Below, one piece after another: positions 44,289 through 52,199 of a DNA stretch of 64,000 bases. A program made the translations under genes and the position numbers. Numbering within the stretch: the stretch's first letter is position 1; the number at the start of each line of letters is the position of its first letter. The DNA comes from JAMZMI01 sp039944535 (lineage in GTDB: Bacteria; Bacteroidota; Bacteroidia; Cytophagales; Cyclobacteriaceae): NCBI GenBank assembly GCA_039944535.1, contig JBDUYP010000009.1, positions 124,001 through 188,000 on the forward strand, in the 5' to 3' direction. The notes under the pieces were generated by a model. It worked only from the letters and a program-made list of their open reading frames with translations. It had not been told where the DNA came from and did not search any database.

Positions 44289-45041
44289 ATGAAGCTTTCA
44301 AAATCAGATATTATCGATAGGGACTTGCGTCAGGATTCACCCTCTGAAGTGGGTAAATCTTCTTTGACTCTTGCCTATGAGGCCATGCAAAAGGGCGACC
44401 TTGAAGAAGCCAAAAGAATTACAGAGTATGCGCGACTAGAATGGGAAGTGGTACATGATATGTTCACCAATTGGGCATGGTCATTTTTCACCTACATAGC
44501 CGATAATTTCGGCGAAGAGGAACTAGAGAAAGCATACCGATCCATTTTGGGCAGCTACTACAAAGACAGGTATGACAAGGTAATGGCGCAGGATGTTGAG
44601 ACGCAACTCCAATTAACCATTGAGGGACTGAGGGGGCATTTGATGGGACCCGATAGACAGGGAGAGATTGAAGTTGTGGAAGATGAGGAGAAATACACAC
44701 TGGTACTGGACTCATGTGGCAGTGGAGGAGTGGCACGGCAAAAGGTAGATCGTGGGGAAGTAAAAAATCCGGAGGTTTTTGGGTGCACCAAAAAATCTCA
44801 ACCATGGAGCTGGGGCAAGGAAAACGTGAGCTACTACTGTTCTCATTGCACTATGGTAAACGAGATCCTGTCTATAGAAAATTACGGGCATCCTATGCGG
44901 GTGACCGAGTACAACCCTGATTCATCGGCACCATGTAAGTGGTTGGTTTACAAAGACCCAAAACAAATTCCGGCGGAGTACTATGAAAGGGTTGGAAAAG
45001 AGGCTCCAGCACATGCTCCACGACTGAAGGATAAGAAATGA
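44289..45041 (+). CDS. Cysteine-rich cytoplasmic protein, possibly ATC-hydrolase-like; function unknown
   Basis: The 250-residue protein has no signal peptide. Residues 25-120 are predicted helical and aromatic-rich (EYARLEWEVVHDMFTNWAW). The C-terminal half contains five cysteines in spaced motifs: DSCGSGG (Cys143), FGCTKKS (Cys166), YYCSHCTMVNE (Cys184, Cys187) and APCKWLVYK (Cys216). The order of cysteines ending in APCxW loosely recalls the L-2-amino-thiazoline-4-carboxylate hydrolase-like superfamily, but I am not sure. A metal site or catalytic cysteine is plausible. The stop overlaps the start of the next gene by 4 bp, showing translational coupling to the acetoacetate-decarboxylase-like protein. 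The pathway here lacks a recognisable dehydratase, so an enzymatic role is likely. Confidence 0.65.
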   Translation: MKLSKSDIIDRDLRQDSPSEVGKSSLTLAYEAMQKGDLEEAKRITEYARLEWEVVHDMFTNWAWSFFTYIADNFGEEELEKAYRSILGSYYKDRYDKVMAQDVETQLQLTIEGLRGHLMGPDRQGEIEVVEDEEKYTLVLDSCGSGGVARQKVDRGEVKNPEVFGCTKKSQPWSWGKENVSYYCSHCTMVNEILSIENYGHPMRVTEYNPDSSAPCKWLVYKDPKQIPAEYYERVGKEAPAHAPRLKDKK

Positions 45042-45781
45042 CAAAACCAATAGATAACAATCATTGGTCAACCCCAATAGGCGCACCATTGGCGGCACCT
45101 TTTCCCTTTACTTTTCGCAATGTGGAGGTGCTCACACTTTCTTACAAAACAAGTAAAGAGGCTGCACAGAGATTGCTACCTTCTCCACTGCGGTTAAGGA
45201 GTGATTGGGTCTTAATTCATATTTACAACATGAATGATGTGGACTACCTGGGGCGCTATCAGGAGTGTAATGTTATGCTTGATGCGGAATTGCCAGGAAA
45301 GGCTGTTGGAGGATACTCGCCATTCTTATTTCTCAATAGCGATGGAGGTATTGCGCAGGGGAGAGAAGTGCACGGGCAACCCAAAAAGTGGGGCAATCCT
45401 AAAGTGGATTATCGAGGAGACCTGATTGTGGGAACAATGGAACGCAATGATATAGAAGTGATCAACGGAACCATGGCCTACAAACAGAATCGTGGCACCA
45501 TTCAGGAGTTTAAAGAGCAGACTTTTGATTTCTCCGTCAATCTAAATTACAAGGTCATAAACCACATCAATGGACAACCGGCCATAAGACAGATAACATC
45601 CAGGAATCTGGAAGATGTACAGATATCTGAATGCTGGATTGATCCATGTTCCGTTACCCTGCGAGCCAATATGCAGGCTCCCATTTACAAGCTGCCGGTG
45701 ATCGAAGAAGGAAGTGCCTGCTTTTGGAAAGGAGGCTTCACATTGGTGGAAGGCGAGATAGTTCATGATTATCTGAAATAG
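45038..45781 (+). CDS. Acetoacetate decarboxylase-family protein
   Basis: The 247-residue protein belongs to the ADC superfamily. Typical segments are PFPFTFRNVEVLTLSYKT, LPSPLRLRSDWVLIHIY, GKAVGGYSPFLFLNSD, and REVHGQPKKWGNPKVD, where Lys116/Lys117 align with the Schiff-base-forming lysine pair of acetoacetate decarboxylase (preceded by Glu110). The family includes decarboxylases and also members that catalyse aldol or dehydration chemistry through the same lysine. In this operon it may act on a keto-acid intermediate rather than acetoacetate. It is translationally coupled to the upstream cysteine-rich protein (4-bp overlap). Real substrate unknown. Confidence 0.82.
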   Translation: MTKPIDNNHWSTPIGAPLAAPFPFTFRNVEVLTLSYKTSKEAAQRLLPSPLRLRSDWVLIHIYNMNDVDYLGRYQECNVMLDAELPGKAVGGYSPFLFLNSDGGIAQGREVHGQPKKWGNPKVDYRGDLIVGTMERNDIEVINGTMAYKQNRGTIQEFKEQTFDFSVNLNYKVINHINGQPAIRQITSRNLEDVQISECWIDPCSVTLRANMQAPIYKLPVIEEGSACFWKGGFTLVEGEIVHDYLK

Positions 45782-45830
45782 CCATCGGCGTAAAAACTAG
45801 ACAAATATTGAGGATTAATTAACAAATGAG

Positions 45831-46754
45831 ATGAAGGTAGTAATAACAGACTGGAATTTTCCGAATATTGAAATCGAAAAAAACATCATTGAGTCGGCAG
45901 GACACGATCTGTATGACGCTCAGTGTACCTCAGAAGAAGAGGTCGTAGAATTGGTGAAAGATGCAGACCTTGTGATTGCCCAATGGGCACCCGTCAAACG
46001 TGCTGCCATAGATGCTATGAGCCATTGCAAGGGCATAGTTCGGTATGGGATAGGTATGGATAATATTGACCTGGTTGCCGCCAGGGAAAAAGGTATACCT
46101 GTTGCCAACGTTCCCGATTATTGTCTGAATGAGGTGGCGGATCACACCATGGCGCTGATGTTGTCTGCTCAGCGGCAAATATTATCGACCTGGGATACCA
46201 TAAACAGCGGTACGTGGAAGATCACTTCACCTCAGACTTTGCCACCATTGCGAAAGAGTGTCTTGGCTCTGATCGGGTTGGGACGTATTTCACAATTAGT
46301 TGCCTCCAGAGCGCAGGCATTTGGCATGACTGTCATAGCATATGATCCGGGGCTTCCTTCAGAGCGATTCGAAGCACTTAATGTTCAGTCTGTTAGTTTA
46401 GATGATATCTGGGAGCAGGCAGATGTGATTAGTTTGCATTGCCCTTTGAATGATAAAACCTACCATTTGATAGATTCAAATGCATTAGCCAAAATGAAAC
46501 CAACAAGTATTTTGGTGAATACCAGCAGAGGTGGGCTTGTATGTACCAGAGACTTGATAGCCGCTCTTAATAACAAAGAGATAGCTGGAGCGGCACTGGA
46601 TGTGGTGGAGGAAGAACCACTTGCAAGAGATCATGCTTTGTTGAAAGCTCCTAATGTGACTGTGACAAGCCACACTGCCTGGCACAGCAGAGATAGCATT
46701 TCAGAGTTGCAGTCCCTTGCCGCTCAAAAAGCCGTAGAACTATTAGAAAATTAA
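45831..46754 (+). CDS. D-2-hydroxyacid dehydrogenase family protein (NAD-dependent)
   Basis: The 307-residue protein belongs to the D-isomer-specific 2-hydroxyacid dehydrogenase family, like glycerate, phosphoglycerate or hydroxypyruvate reductases. The nucleotide-binding loop is LIGLGRIS (148-155), with Ser in place of the last Gly. The Asp of IAYDPG follows strand two, indicating NAD. Catalytic residues are Arg233 (NTSRGGLV), Glu262 (DVVEEEP) and His281 (SHTAWHS). It could interconvert a 2-keto acid and its hydroxy acid in the pathway, for instance downstream of the cleavage step. It lies 49 bp after the ADC-like gene and 7 bp before the FAH-family gene. Confidence 0.88.
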   Translation: MKVVITDWNFPNIEIEKNIIESAGHDLYDAQCTSEEEVVELVKDADLVIAQWAPVKRAAIDAMSHCKGIVRYGIGMDNIDLVAAREKGIPVANVPDYCLNEVADHTMALMLSAQRQILSTWDTINSGTWKITSPQTLPPLRKSVLALIGLGRISQLVASRAQAFGMTVIAYDPGLPSERFEALNVQSVSLDDIWEQADVISLHCPLNDKTYHLIDSNALAKMKPTSILVNTSRGGLVCTRDLIAALNNKEIAGAALDVVEEEPLARDHALLKAPNVTVTSHTAWHSRDSISELQSLAAQKAVELLEN

Positions 46755-46761
46755 GGAACGT

Positions 46762-47616
46762 ATGAGACTAATAAGATTTGGAGAAGAAGGTGCTGAGAAA
46801 CCAGGAGTTTTGTTAACCGATGGAACAAGGCTGGACGTAAGTTCACTCGTTTCCGATTATGATGAGGCCTTTTTTGCAGGGGAAGCGTTGGGTATACTAA
46901 AGGAACAAGTTCGAGAACAAGCCAATACTTTACCAGTTGTTGATTCTTCGTTCAGGTTGGGGCCACCGTTGGCCAGGCCTTCCAAGATTGTGTGTGTAGG
47001 GCTCAACTATGCAAAACATGCTGCCGAGAGTGGTATGGAAATCCCCTCAGAGCCAGTGTTATTCTTTAAAGCTACGTCAGCTATTGTAGGGCCTATGGAT
47101 CCGATAATCATTCCCCGACAGAGCCAAAAGACAGATTGGGAAGTTGAGTTGGCCATTGTAATAGGCAAAAAGGCTAAATATGTTGACAAAGGTGATGCCA
47201 TGAAACACATTGCCGGATATATGTTGCACAATGATGTAAGCGAACGCTCCTTTCAGCTTGAGCGAAGTGGGCAATGGGTTAAGGGTAAGAGTGCCGATTC
47301 GTTTGCTCCAATAGGTCCGTTTATAGCCACCAGAGATGAAATAGAAGATCCAGGTAAACTTGAATTATGGTTGAAAGTAAATGGTAAGCTGATGCAGCAG
47401 AGTGATACGTCAGATTTGATTTTTGATATACCTCATCTGATAAGTTACATCAGCCAATTTATGACATTGCTTCCCGGCGATGTAATATCCACAGGTACTC
47501 CTTTTGGCGTAGGGATGGGCTTGACACCTCCGACTTATTTGAAAGACGGAGATGTGGTAGAGCTCGGAATCGAAGGGCTGGGTGTAGCAAGGCAAGAAGT
47601 GATAGCCAGCAAATAA
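46762..47616 (+). CDS. Fumarylacetoacetate hydrolase-family enzyme, probable 2,4-diketo-3-deoxy-L-rhamnonate/fuconate hydrolase
   Basis: The 284-residue FAH-fold protein has metal ligands Glu127, Glu129 (TDWEVELAIVIG) and Asp158 (LHNDVSER). It also has VCVGLNYAKHAAESGMEIP, FFKATSAIVGP, KGKSADSFAPIGPFI and DVISTGTPFGVGMG. The sequence closely follows the subgroup often annotated as ureidoglycolate lyase and shown in other bacteria to cleave 2,4-diketo-3-deoxy-L-fuconate or -L-rhamnonate to pyruvate and L-lactate. Together with the two SDRs it supports a diketo-hydrolase route. It is the last gene of the operon. No convincing hairpin terminator was seen in the 114 bp to the converging serine hydrolase gene. 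Confidence 0.85.
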   Translation: MRLIRFGEEGAEKPGVLLTDGTRLDVSSLVSDYDEAFFAGEALGILKEQVREQANTLPVVDSSFRLGPPLARPSKIVCVGLNYAKHAAESGMEIPSEPVLFFKATSAIVGPMDPIIIPRQSQKTDWEVELAIVIGKKAKYVDKGDAMKHIAGYMLHNDVSERSFQLERSGQWVKGKSADSFAPIGPFIATRDEIEDPGKLELWLKVNGKLMQQSDTSDLIFDIPHLISYISQFMTLLPGDVISTGTPFGVGMGLTPPTYLKDGDVVELGIEGLGVARQEVIASK

Positions 47617-47730
47617 ATTGCCATAGAACCCACGTCGCATGACGTCATAACTCTTTTTGTTGTCAGGAAGTGGGGGTTATTAAACCCTTTTCGATGCGAA
47701 GAGGACCGATGATGGGATGAAAGCGCAGCT

Positions 47731-48876
47731 TCATCCCTTCTTCACTGTTCCAACCATCATCAAATAATCGCCAAAAAAGGCTCTCAGTTGAGGTAGGTCG
47801 GTGATGTTGATTTGCATGGCGAACGACATTCCACTTTTCGGATGATAGAGCCCCATTGTATTATACCCGGGAAAAAATCCTCCATGTCCGATGAATTCCC
47901 CAAGGTTGGGAAAGGTTAGCTTGTGCACTCCCAGGGCGTATTCTCCTCCAATCTCAGCCGATGATACAAAGCCAAAGTAGTCGTCTCCGGTAGTTTTCAT
48001 ATCAAAAACATGCCCTTCGTAAACGAATTTCAGCAACTCCGCATACTCGCTGGTTTTGTAAGCATACCCCCCGCCAGTCCATTCCCATTGCATATTGTTT
48101 TGTGTCCTGTCATCATTTAAAAAAGGACTTTTAAAACCCAGCGCATATTCTGATTCCGGGTCGAAATAGCCTTGTGCCATGTTGGGGATTTTCCTCGTGT
48201 TAGTGGGGGTAAAGCTGGTTAGACCTAAAGGTTGCAACACCCGCTGATAAGCCAAGTCATAAAACTTCTGCCCCGTCACTTTTTCTATTATCATACCCAC
48301 AAGGATATAGTTGGTGTCGGCATATGCAAAGTCAGTCCCTGCAGAAAATAAAGGCTCATCATCAAGCACGTAAAAGATAAGATCCTCAGGTGTCCATACG
48401 CGCTCTGCATTTTTGTGCAGGTCTTCTATAAATGCCTCTTTGAATTCGTATCGCTCCATGCCTGAGGTGTGTTGCAGCAGATGTCTCAGTGTTATAGAGT
48501 CCGCATTGGGGATGCGGGCATACCAGTCATAGTCGCCAATGTAAGCTTTCACCAATTCATCCAGATCCAGTTGCCCTTCACTTACCAGCTGCATGGTCAC
48601 AGCTGATACGATCACTTTGCCCGTGCTGCCGCTGTGAAGCAGATGGTCACCGGTCATCTTCACGCTATCCTCCATGTTGGCCCACCCACTGGTGATTGTA
48701 TGTGTTTTGCCAAGGCTGTCCACATAAGCAAATACTACTCCCGGATAGTTAGATTTTTCCCTCAGAGAATCCAACAGACTCGTAAGGTTTTGATCCAAAG
48801 GGCTCAGTTTTTTTTGGTCTGAGCAACTTGTAAAAACGGAGATGACTAAAATGAGCAGGAAGGCGTGGCGAATCAT
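47731..48876 (-). CDS. Serine hydrolase lipoprotein, class C beta-lactamase/DD-peptidase-like
   Basis: The 381-residue protein has a lipoprotein signal (SVFTSC) and a beta-lactamase/transpeptidase-like domain. The nucleophile motif SxxK is Ser84-Thr-Gly-Lys87 (HSGSTGK), the second motif is Tyr185-x-Asp187 (FAYADTNYILVG), and the third appears as GHGGFFPGYN near residue 335. This class includes peptidases and esterases of many specificities, so antibiotic resistance should not be inferred. It converges with the catabolic operon and is probably transcribed alone. Confidence 0.85.
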   Translation of the reverse strand: MIRHAFLLILVISVFTSCSDQKKLSPLDQNLTSLLDSLREKSNYPGVVFAYVDSLGKTHTITSGWANMEDSVKMTGDHLLHSGSTGKVIVSAVTMQLVSEGQLDLDELVKAYIGDYDWYARIPNADSITLRHLLQHTSGMERYEFKEAFIEDLHKNAERVWTPEDLIFYVLDDEPLFSAGTDFAYADTNYILVGMIIEKVTGQKFYDLAYQRVLQPLGLTSFTPTNTRKIPNMAQGYFDPESEYALGFKSPFLNDDRTQNNMQWEWTGGGYAYKTSEYAELLKFVYEGHVFDMKTTGDDYFGFVSSAEIGGEYALGVHKLTFPNLGEFIGHGGFFPGYNTMGLYHPKSGMSFAMQINITDLPQLRAFFGDYLMMVGTVKKG

Positions 48877-49038
48877 AGGTTGTTGTTTTGGTGATTGATG
48901 TTTGTATGGAACGCATGGTCCAAAAGCCGGTTGCTCAAATCAGTGTCAATTCTGTATGTGCTCATATTTGGGTGATAGGTGGTTGTTTTGAAGGAGATTT
49001 TAGTAAAAAAGCATGGAAGTATTTCGTAAATTCATAAG

Positions 49039-49944
49039 GTGAAATCTGCCTTTTCTATCTCGCTCTATTTTTTTATTCAGGTTTGTTGGGCACAAAACAG
49101 CCTCGATCTGGCTACCATTTCTTATCGGTATGGGGCGCCTCAACCTGCAGAAGCAAGTAGGGGCACAGCAGTGGAAAAAGTAGCCTTGATCAATGTGAAA
49201 GCTCCTGTCGTGTTTTCAAAAAGCACGATATGGTATAGCGATGTTACATATCAGTCATCTTATGTAAAATACTCTCAAGACTTCCCTAGCACAGTCAACC
49301 CAACAAAGCTGACAGGGCTCATCATACAAACAGGGTTGGTCAGGCAGTTTGAACATGGTACCGGATTTCAGTTGCTGGTAGTTCCACGGCTCATGACAGA
49401 TTTCCACGGTCTGGATATCGGACATTTTCAGCTAGGAGGGATTGGTCTGTTTGAGAAAAAATATCATGATCAACTCACCATGAGATATGGGCTGATGTAT
49501 AACCGTGAGTTTTTTGGGAATATGTTCGTTCCGCTGATCTACATCGACTGGCAAGCAAGTACCCGATGGTCCATCAAAGGTCTATTTCCGATCTTTACTA
49601 AGATCGCCTATCAAGCCAATGAGAAGTTTAGTTTTGGCCTCAGTCACTTTGGCTTGATTACCTCATATCAGGTAGGTGACCCGGCCTATAGTCTTGATTA
49701 TATAGAGCGGAAGAGCATTGACCTGACGGTATTTTTCAGGTATCGGTTATCAGGAAACATTCATTTTGAAACCAGAGGAGGATTGGCTCTGGGCAGAAGT
49801 TATAGACAGTTTGCCAAGGGTGACGAAATGGATTTTCGCATCGCCATTTTCAGCTTTGGAGATGAGCGCGTGCAGAAAAATGTCTCCTTCGATCCCGGCC
49901 CTATCATAGATGTGAGGCTGGTTTATAATCTTCCGTTGGATTAG
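49039..49944 (+). CDS. Outer-membrane beta-barrel protein (DUF6268-like)
   Basis: The 301-residue protein opens at a GTG (49039) with a signal peptide ending VCWAQ. It then shows alternating aromatic/polar strands typical of a beta-barrel (LDLATISYRYGAPQPAEAS, MRYGLMYNREFFG, IDLTVFFRYRLSGNIHFETRGG) and ends in DVRLVYNLPLD. I associate this pattern with the DUF6268 outer-membrane family; no function is known to me. Its last 4 bp overlap the convergent alpha/beta hydrolase gene. Confidence 0.7.
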   Translation: MKSAFSISLYFFIQVCWAQNSLDLATISYRYGAPQPAEASRGTAVEKVALINVKAPVVFSKSTIWYSDVTYQSSYVKYSQDFPSTVNPTKLTGLIIQTGLVRQFEHGTGFQLLVVPRLMTDFHGLDIGHFQLGGIGLFEKKYHDQLTMRYGLMYNREFFGNMFVPLIYIDWQASTRWSIKGLFPIFTKIAYQANEKFSFGLSHFGLITSYQVGDPAYSLDYIERKSIDLTVFFRYRLSGNIHFETRGGLALGRSYRQFAKGDEMDFRIAIFSFGDERVQKNVSFDPGPIIDVRLVYNLPLD

Positions 49945-50864
49945 TCTTCTAATAGTTTTTCTACCCAAAGAACCAATTCGGTTTCATCTACGATGGACCA
50001 TGAATGCGTGTGTCGCATGCCATTGCTTCGTACGCCTGGTTGCTTTGCTTGCATGAATTCGGCTTTGTCATTTCCCATAAGCATGAGGCGGTTGATAAGT
50101 TCGGATGCGGGAAGAGCATTGGAATCAAACAGGCTTCTGCGTCTGTTTTGCAATTGCCACATCACATCAATATCATGATAAACACGAACACCGATATCCT
50201 TTAAATATTGCTCATTGCCAGACTCTTTCATGTTTACACTGAATGGAGTAAGTCGATCGTAAGTAGCCTTGTGTTCTTTCGGAGTTCCAATTTCTTTGGT
50301 CATAAGATCAGAAACGTATTGTGCCTCACTTCTTCCTACTTCGGAAAAACCCTTTTCTAATTCACGTTCAAAGTATTCCCATATTTCAAAAAGATCTACC
50401 GGTGAATCAATAGTGAAAACGCCTTGCGGACGAATGGTCGTGATCCTCTCTTTTTCATAGGCGTATTCGGTATAACGAAGTGCCAGCGTGCCTCCAGCAG
50501 AAAAGCCACCGATCACAAATTGAGAGGGAGACAAGTTGTAGGTTTCCATCACATGTTTCATGGCCTCATTTATGTCCTCCACAACATCATCGTCAGCATA
50601 GAGCTTTGGTCCGCCCGCCATCTCAATGGTGAGGATATCATGGGCATAAGCCACATTTGGGATTTTTGATTCAGAAAAAATTGTTTCGGGTAATTGCCCA
50701 AATCCGGGCAGCAGTACAAGCGCTCCTTTTATTTCTTTCGACTTTGGCTCCAGGGCCAAATAGTATTGATTTTCCGATGATCCGTAGTTGTGTCTAATGT
50801 GGTTTTGAGCTCGAACACCTGTGATATTAGTGATCAGGATAGAAAGGAGAAAAAGTAGCCTCAT
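49941..50864 (-). CDS. Secreted alpha/beta hydrolase
   Basis: The 307-residue protein has a signal peptide (LITNITGVRAQ). The alpha/beta-hydrolase nucleophile elbow GGFSAGG lies near residues 118-124 (FVIGGFSAGGTLALRY), with GALVLLPGFGQLPE forming the oxyanion-side strand. The catalytic His is probably in MRHTHSWSIVD near the C-terminus. Substrate unknown; esterase or peptidase activity is possible. The gene overlaps the barrel protein gene tail to tail and lies 51 bp downstream of the MFS transporter gene on the same strand. Confidence 0.78.
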   Translation of the reverse strand: MRLLFLLSILITNITGVRAQNHIRHNYGSSENQYYLALEPKSKEIKGALVLLPGFGQLPETIFSESKIPNVAYAHDILTIEMAGGPKLYADDDVVEDINEAMKHVMETYNLSPSQFVIGGFSAGGTLALRYTEYAYEKERITTIRPQGVFTIDSPVDLFEIWEYFERELEKGFSEVGRSEAQYVSDLMTKEIGTPKEHKATYDRLTPFSVNMKESGNEQYLKDIGVRVYHDIDVMWQLQNRRRSLFDSNALPASELINRLMLMGNDKAEFMQAKQPGVRSNGMRHTHSWSIVDETELVLWVEKLLED

Positions 50865-50915
50865 TTGATTTTATAGATTGTCATCTAAGGTACGGTATCG
50901 GGCATGCAGGGTTCA

Positions 50916-52106
50916 TCAAAATGTTGATACACTTAGTGTTTTAGGGTTTCTTGTCCATAATCCCACTAAACCAAACAGCGGCCCTATGGCCAGAATGAGA
51001 AATACGTAATACGGATTCCAGTTGTCGATTAGGTAGTTTGTAAGTTGTATACTCACTATTGTGAGAGCAAAACCCAAAGAGTTTACAATTGTTAGGGCAG
51101 AGCCTTTTTGTTTGGCAGGGGCGTGTTGGGCTACCAGCGTAGAGAAGAGCGGCGAGTCAGCGATTACGACCATTCCCCATATCAGTATAAATGCAAGAAA
51201 GAGTAAGGTTGAGTCTTGAAGAATCAGAAGCGGTGAGAGGACGCAGCAGATTCCGGATATAAGCAGCGCAGCGGCAGCTATTGGCTTGGTGCCAAAACGA
51301 CGAGATAAGAAGCCTGCCGCGACACATGCTGGTGCACCCACGGCGATGGTGATGAAGGATAATAACGAAATGTTGAATTGAGCTTCAGTATGGGTTTGCT
51401 GAAATAACATTAGAAGAAATGGGACAAAGGCCCAGAAGGTATAGAGTTCCCACATATGTCCAAAATACCCCGTAGCGGCCGACCTGAAGGATGGAATCTT
51501 GAAAACAGTGAATATCGCTTTGATTTTGACTTTTTCACTGGGATGTCTGTATGTGCCATCGGGAACTAGAAACAAGATTAACAACCCTCCAATCAACGAT
51601 AGGGATGATGTGGAAACAATGATGATCTGCCATGGGATATCAAGCGAGAAGGCAGCAAGTGAGTGAGGAAAAGCAGTGCCCAGAACCAGAGCACCGACTA
51701 GAAAACCCAGCGATGTACCAAGGCCTTTTTGAAAATGATCAGCGGCAATTTTCATTCCTACAGGATAGATACCAGCGAGAAAGAAACCGGTAGCAAATCG
51801 AATCGTGATCAGGCTGATAAATTGATTTTCATCTATCACAGAAGCAAGATTCACGGCTGATCCTAAAACACTGCAAACAAAAAACACCTTTGATGGTGAG
51901 AACCTGTCGGCGATGGCCAAAACAGCAAAAGAAAGCGTGCCAAGGATAAAGCCAAGTTGCACGGCTGAAGTCAAGTGACCAAGCGCGCTGGCAGGTAGCC
52001 CGAATGCTTCTGTCAAGGCTGGCATGATAGCATTTCCTGCAAACCATAGCGAGGTGCAGCAAAATTGAGACAATACTATGATGGGTAAAGTATGAGATCG
52101 TTTCAT
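50916..52106 (-). CDS. MFS transporter
   Basis: The 396-residue integral membrane protein has about twelve hydrophobic segments and major-facilitator layout: an N-terminal half with LGHLTSAVQLGFILGTLSFA and ADRFSPSKVFFVCS (the inter-helix 2-3 motif), a central charged loop (DGTYRHPSEKVKIKA) and a second half with GFLSRRFGTKPIAAAALL. Substrate cannot be read. A possible relationship to cyanate/nitrate-type or sugar-type permeases was considered but is not supported by specific motifs. Confidence 0.85.
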   Translation of the reverse strand: MKRSHTLPIIVLSQFCCTSLWFAGNAIMPALTEAFGLPASALGHLTSAVQLGFILGTLSFAVLAIADRFSPSKVFFVCSVLGSAVNLASVIDENQFISLITIRFATGFFLAGIYPVGMKIAADHFQKGLGTSLGFLVGALVLGTAFPHSLAAFSLDIPWQIIIVSTSSLSLIGGLLILFLVPDGTYRHPSEKVKIKAIFTVFKIPSFRSAATGYFGHMWELYTFWAFVPFLLMLFQQTHTEAQFNISLLSFITIAVGAPACVAAGFLSRRFGTKPIAAAALLISGICCVLSPLLILQDSTLLFLAFILIWGMVVIADSPLFSTLVAQHAPAKQKGSALTIVNSLGFALTIVSIQLTNYLIDNWNPYYVFLILAIGPLFGLVGLWTRNPKTLSVSTF

Positions 52107-52199
52107 TGAAAGCGCAAGGTACTCACCACATCCGGTGAGGATCGCACTTCTTTAGCCCAGATGAACTTATGGTACGCCAGAAGACATTCAAACGTGTAA

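Noticed and set aside
6423..47616. Ulvan-utilisation locus
   Set aside because: Rhamnosidase, RhaT and uronate-lyase-like genes fit, but there is no sulfatase gene and no recognised ulvan lyase family, while three deacetylase modules are present.
47731..48876. Antibiotic-resistance beta-lactamase
   Set aside because: It has the serine SxxK fold but is a lipoprotein of the broad class C/DD-peptidase-like family; nothing indicates beta-lactam hydrolysis.
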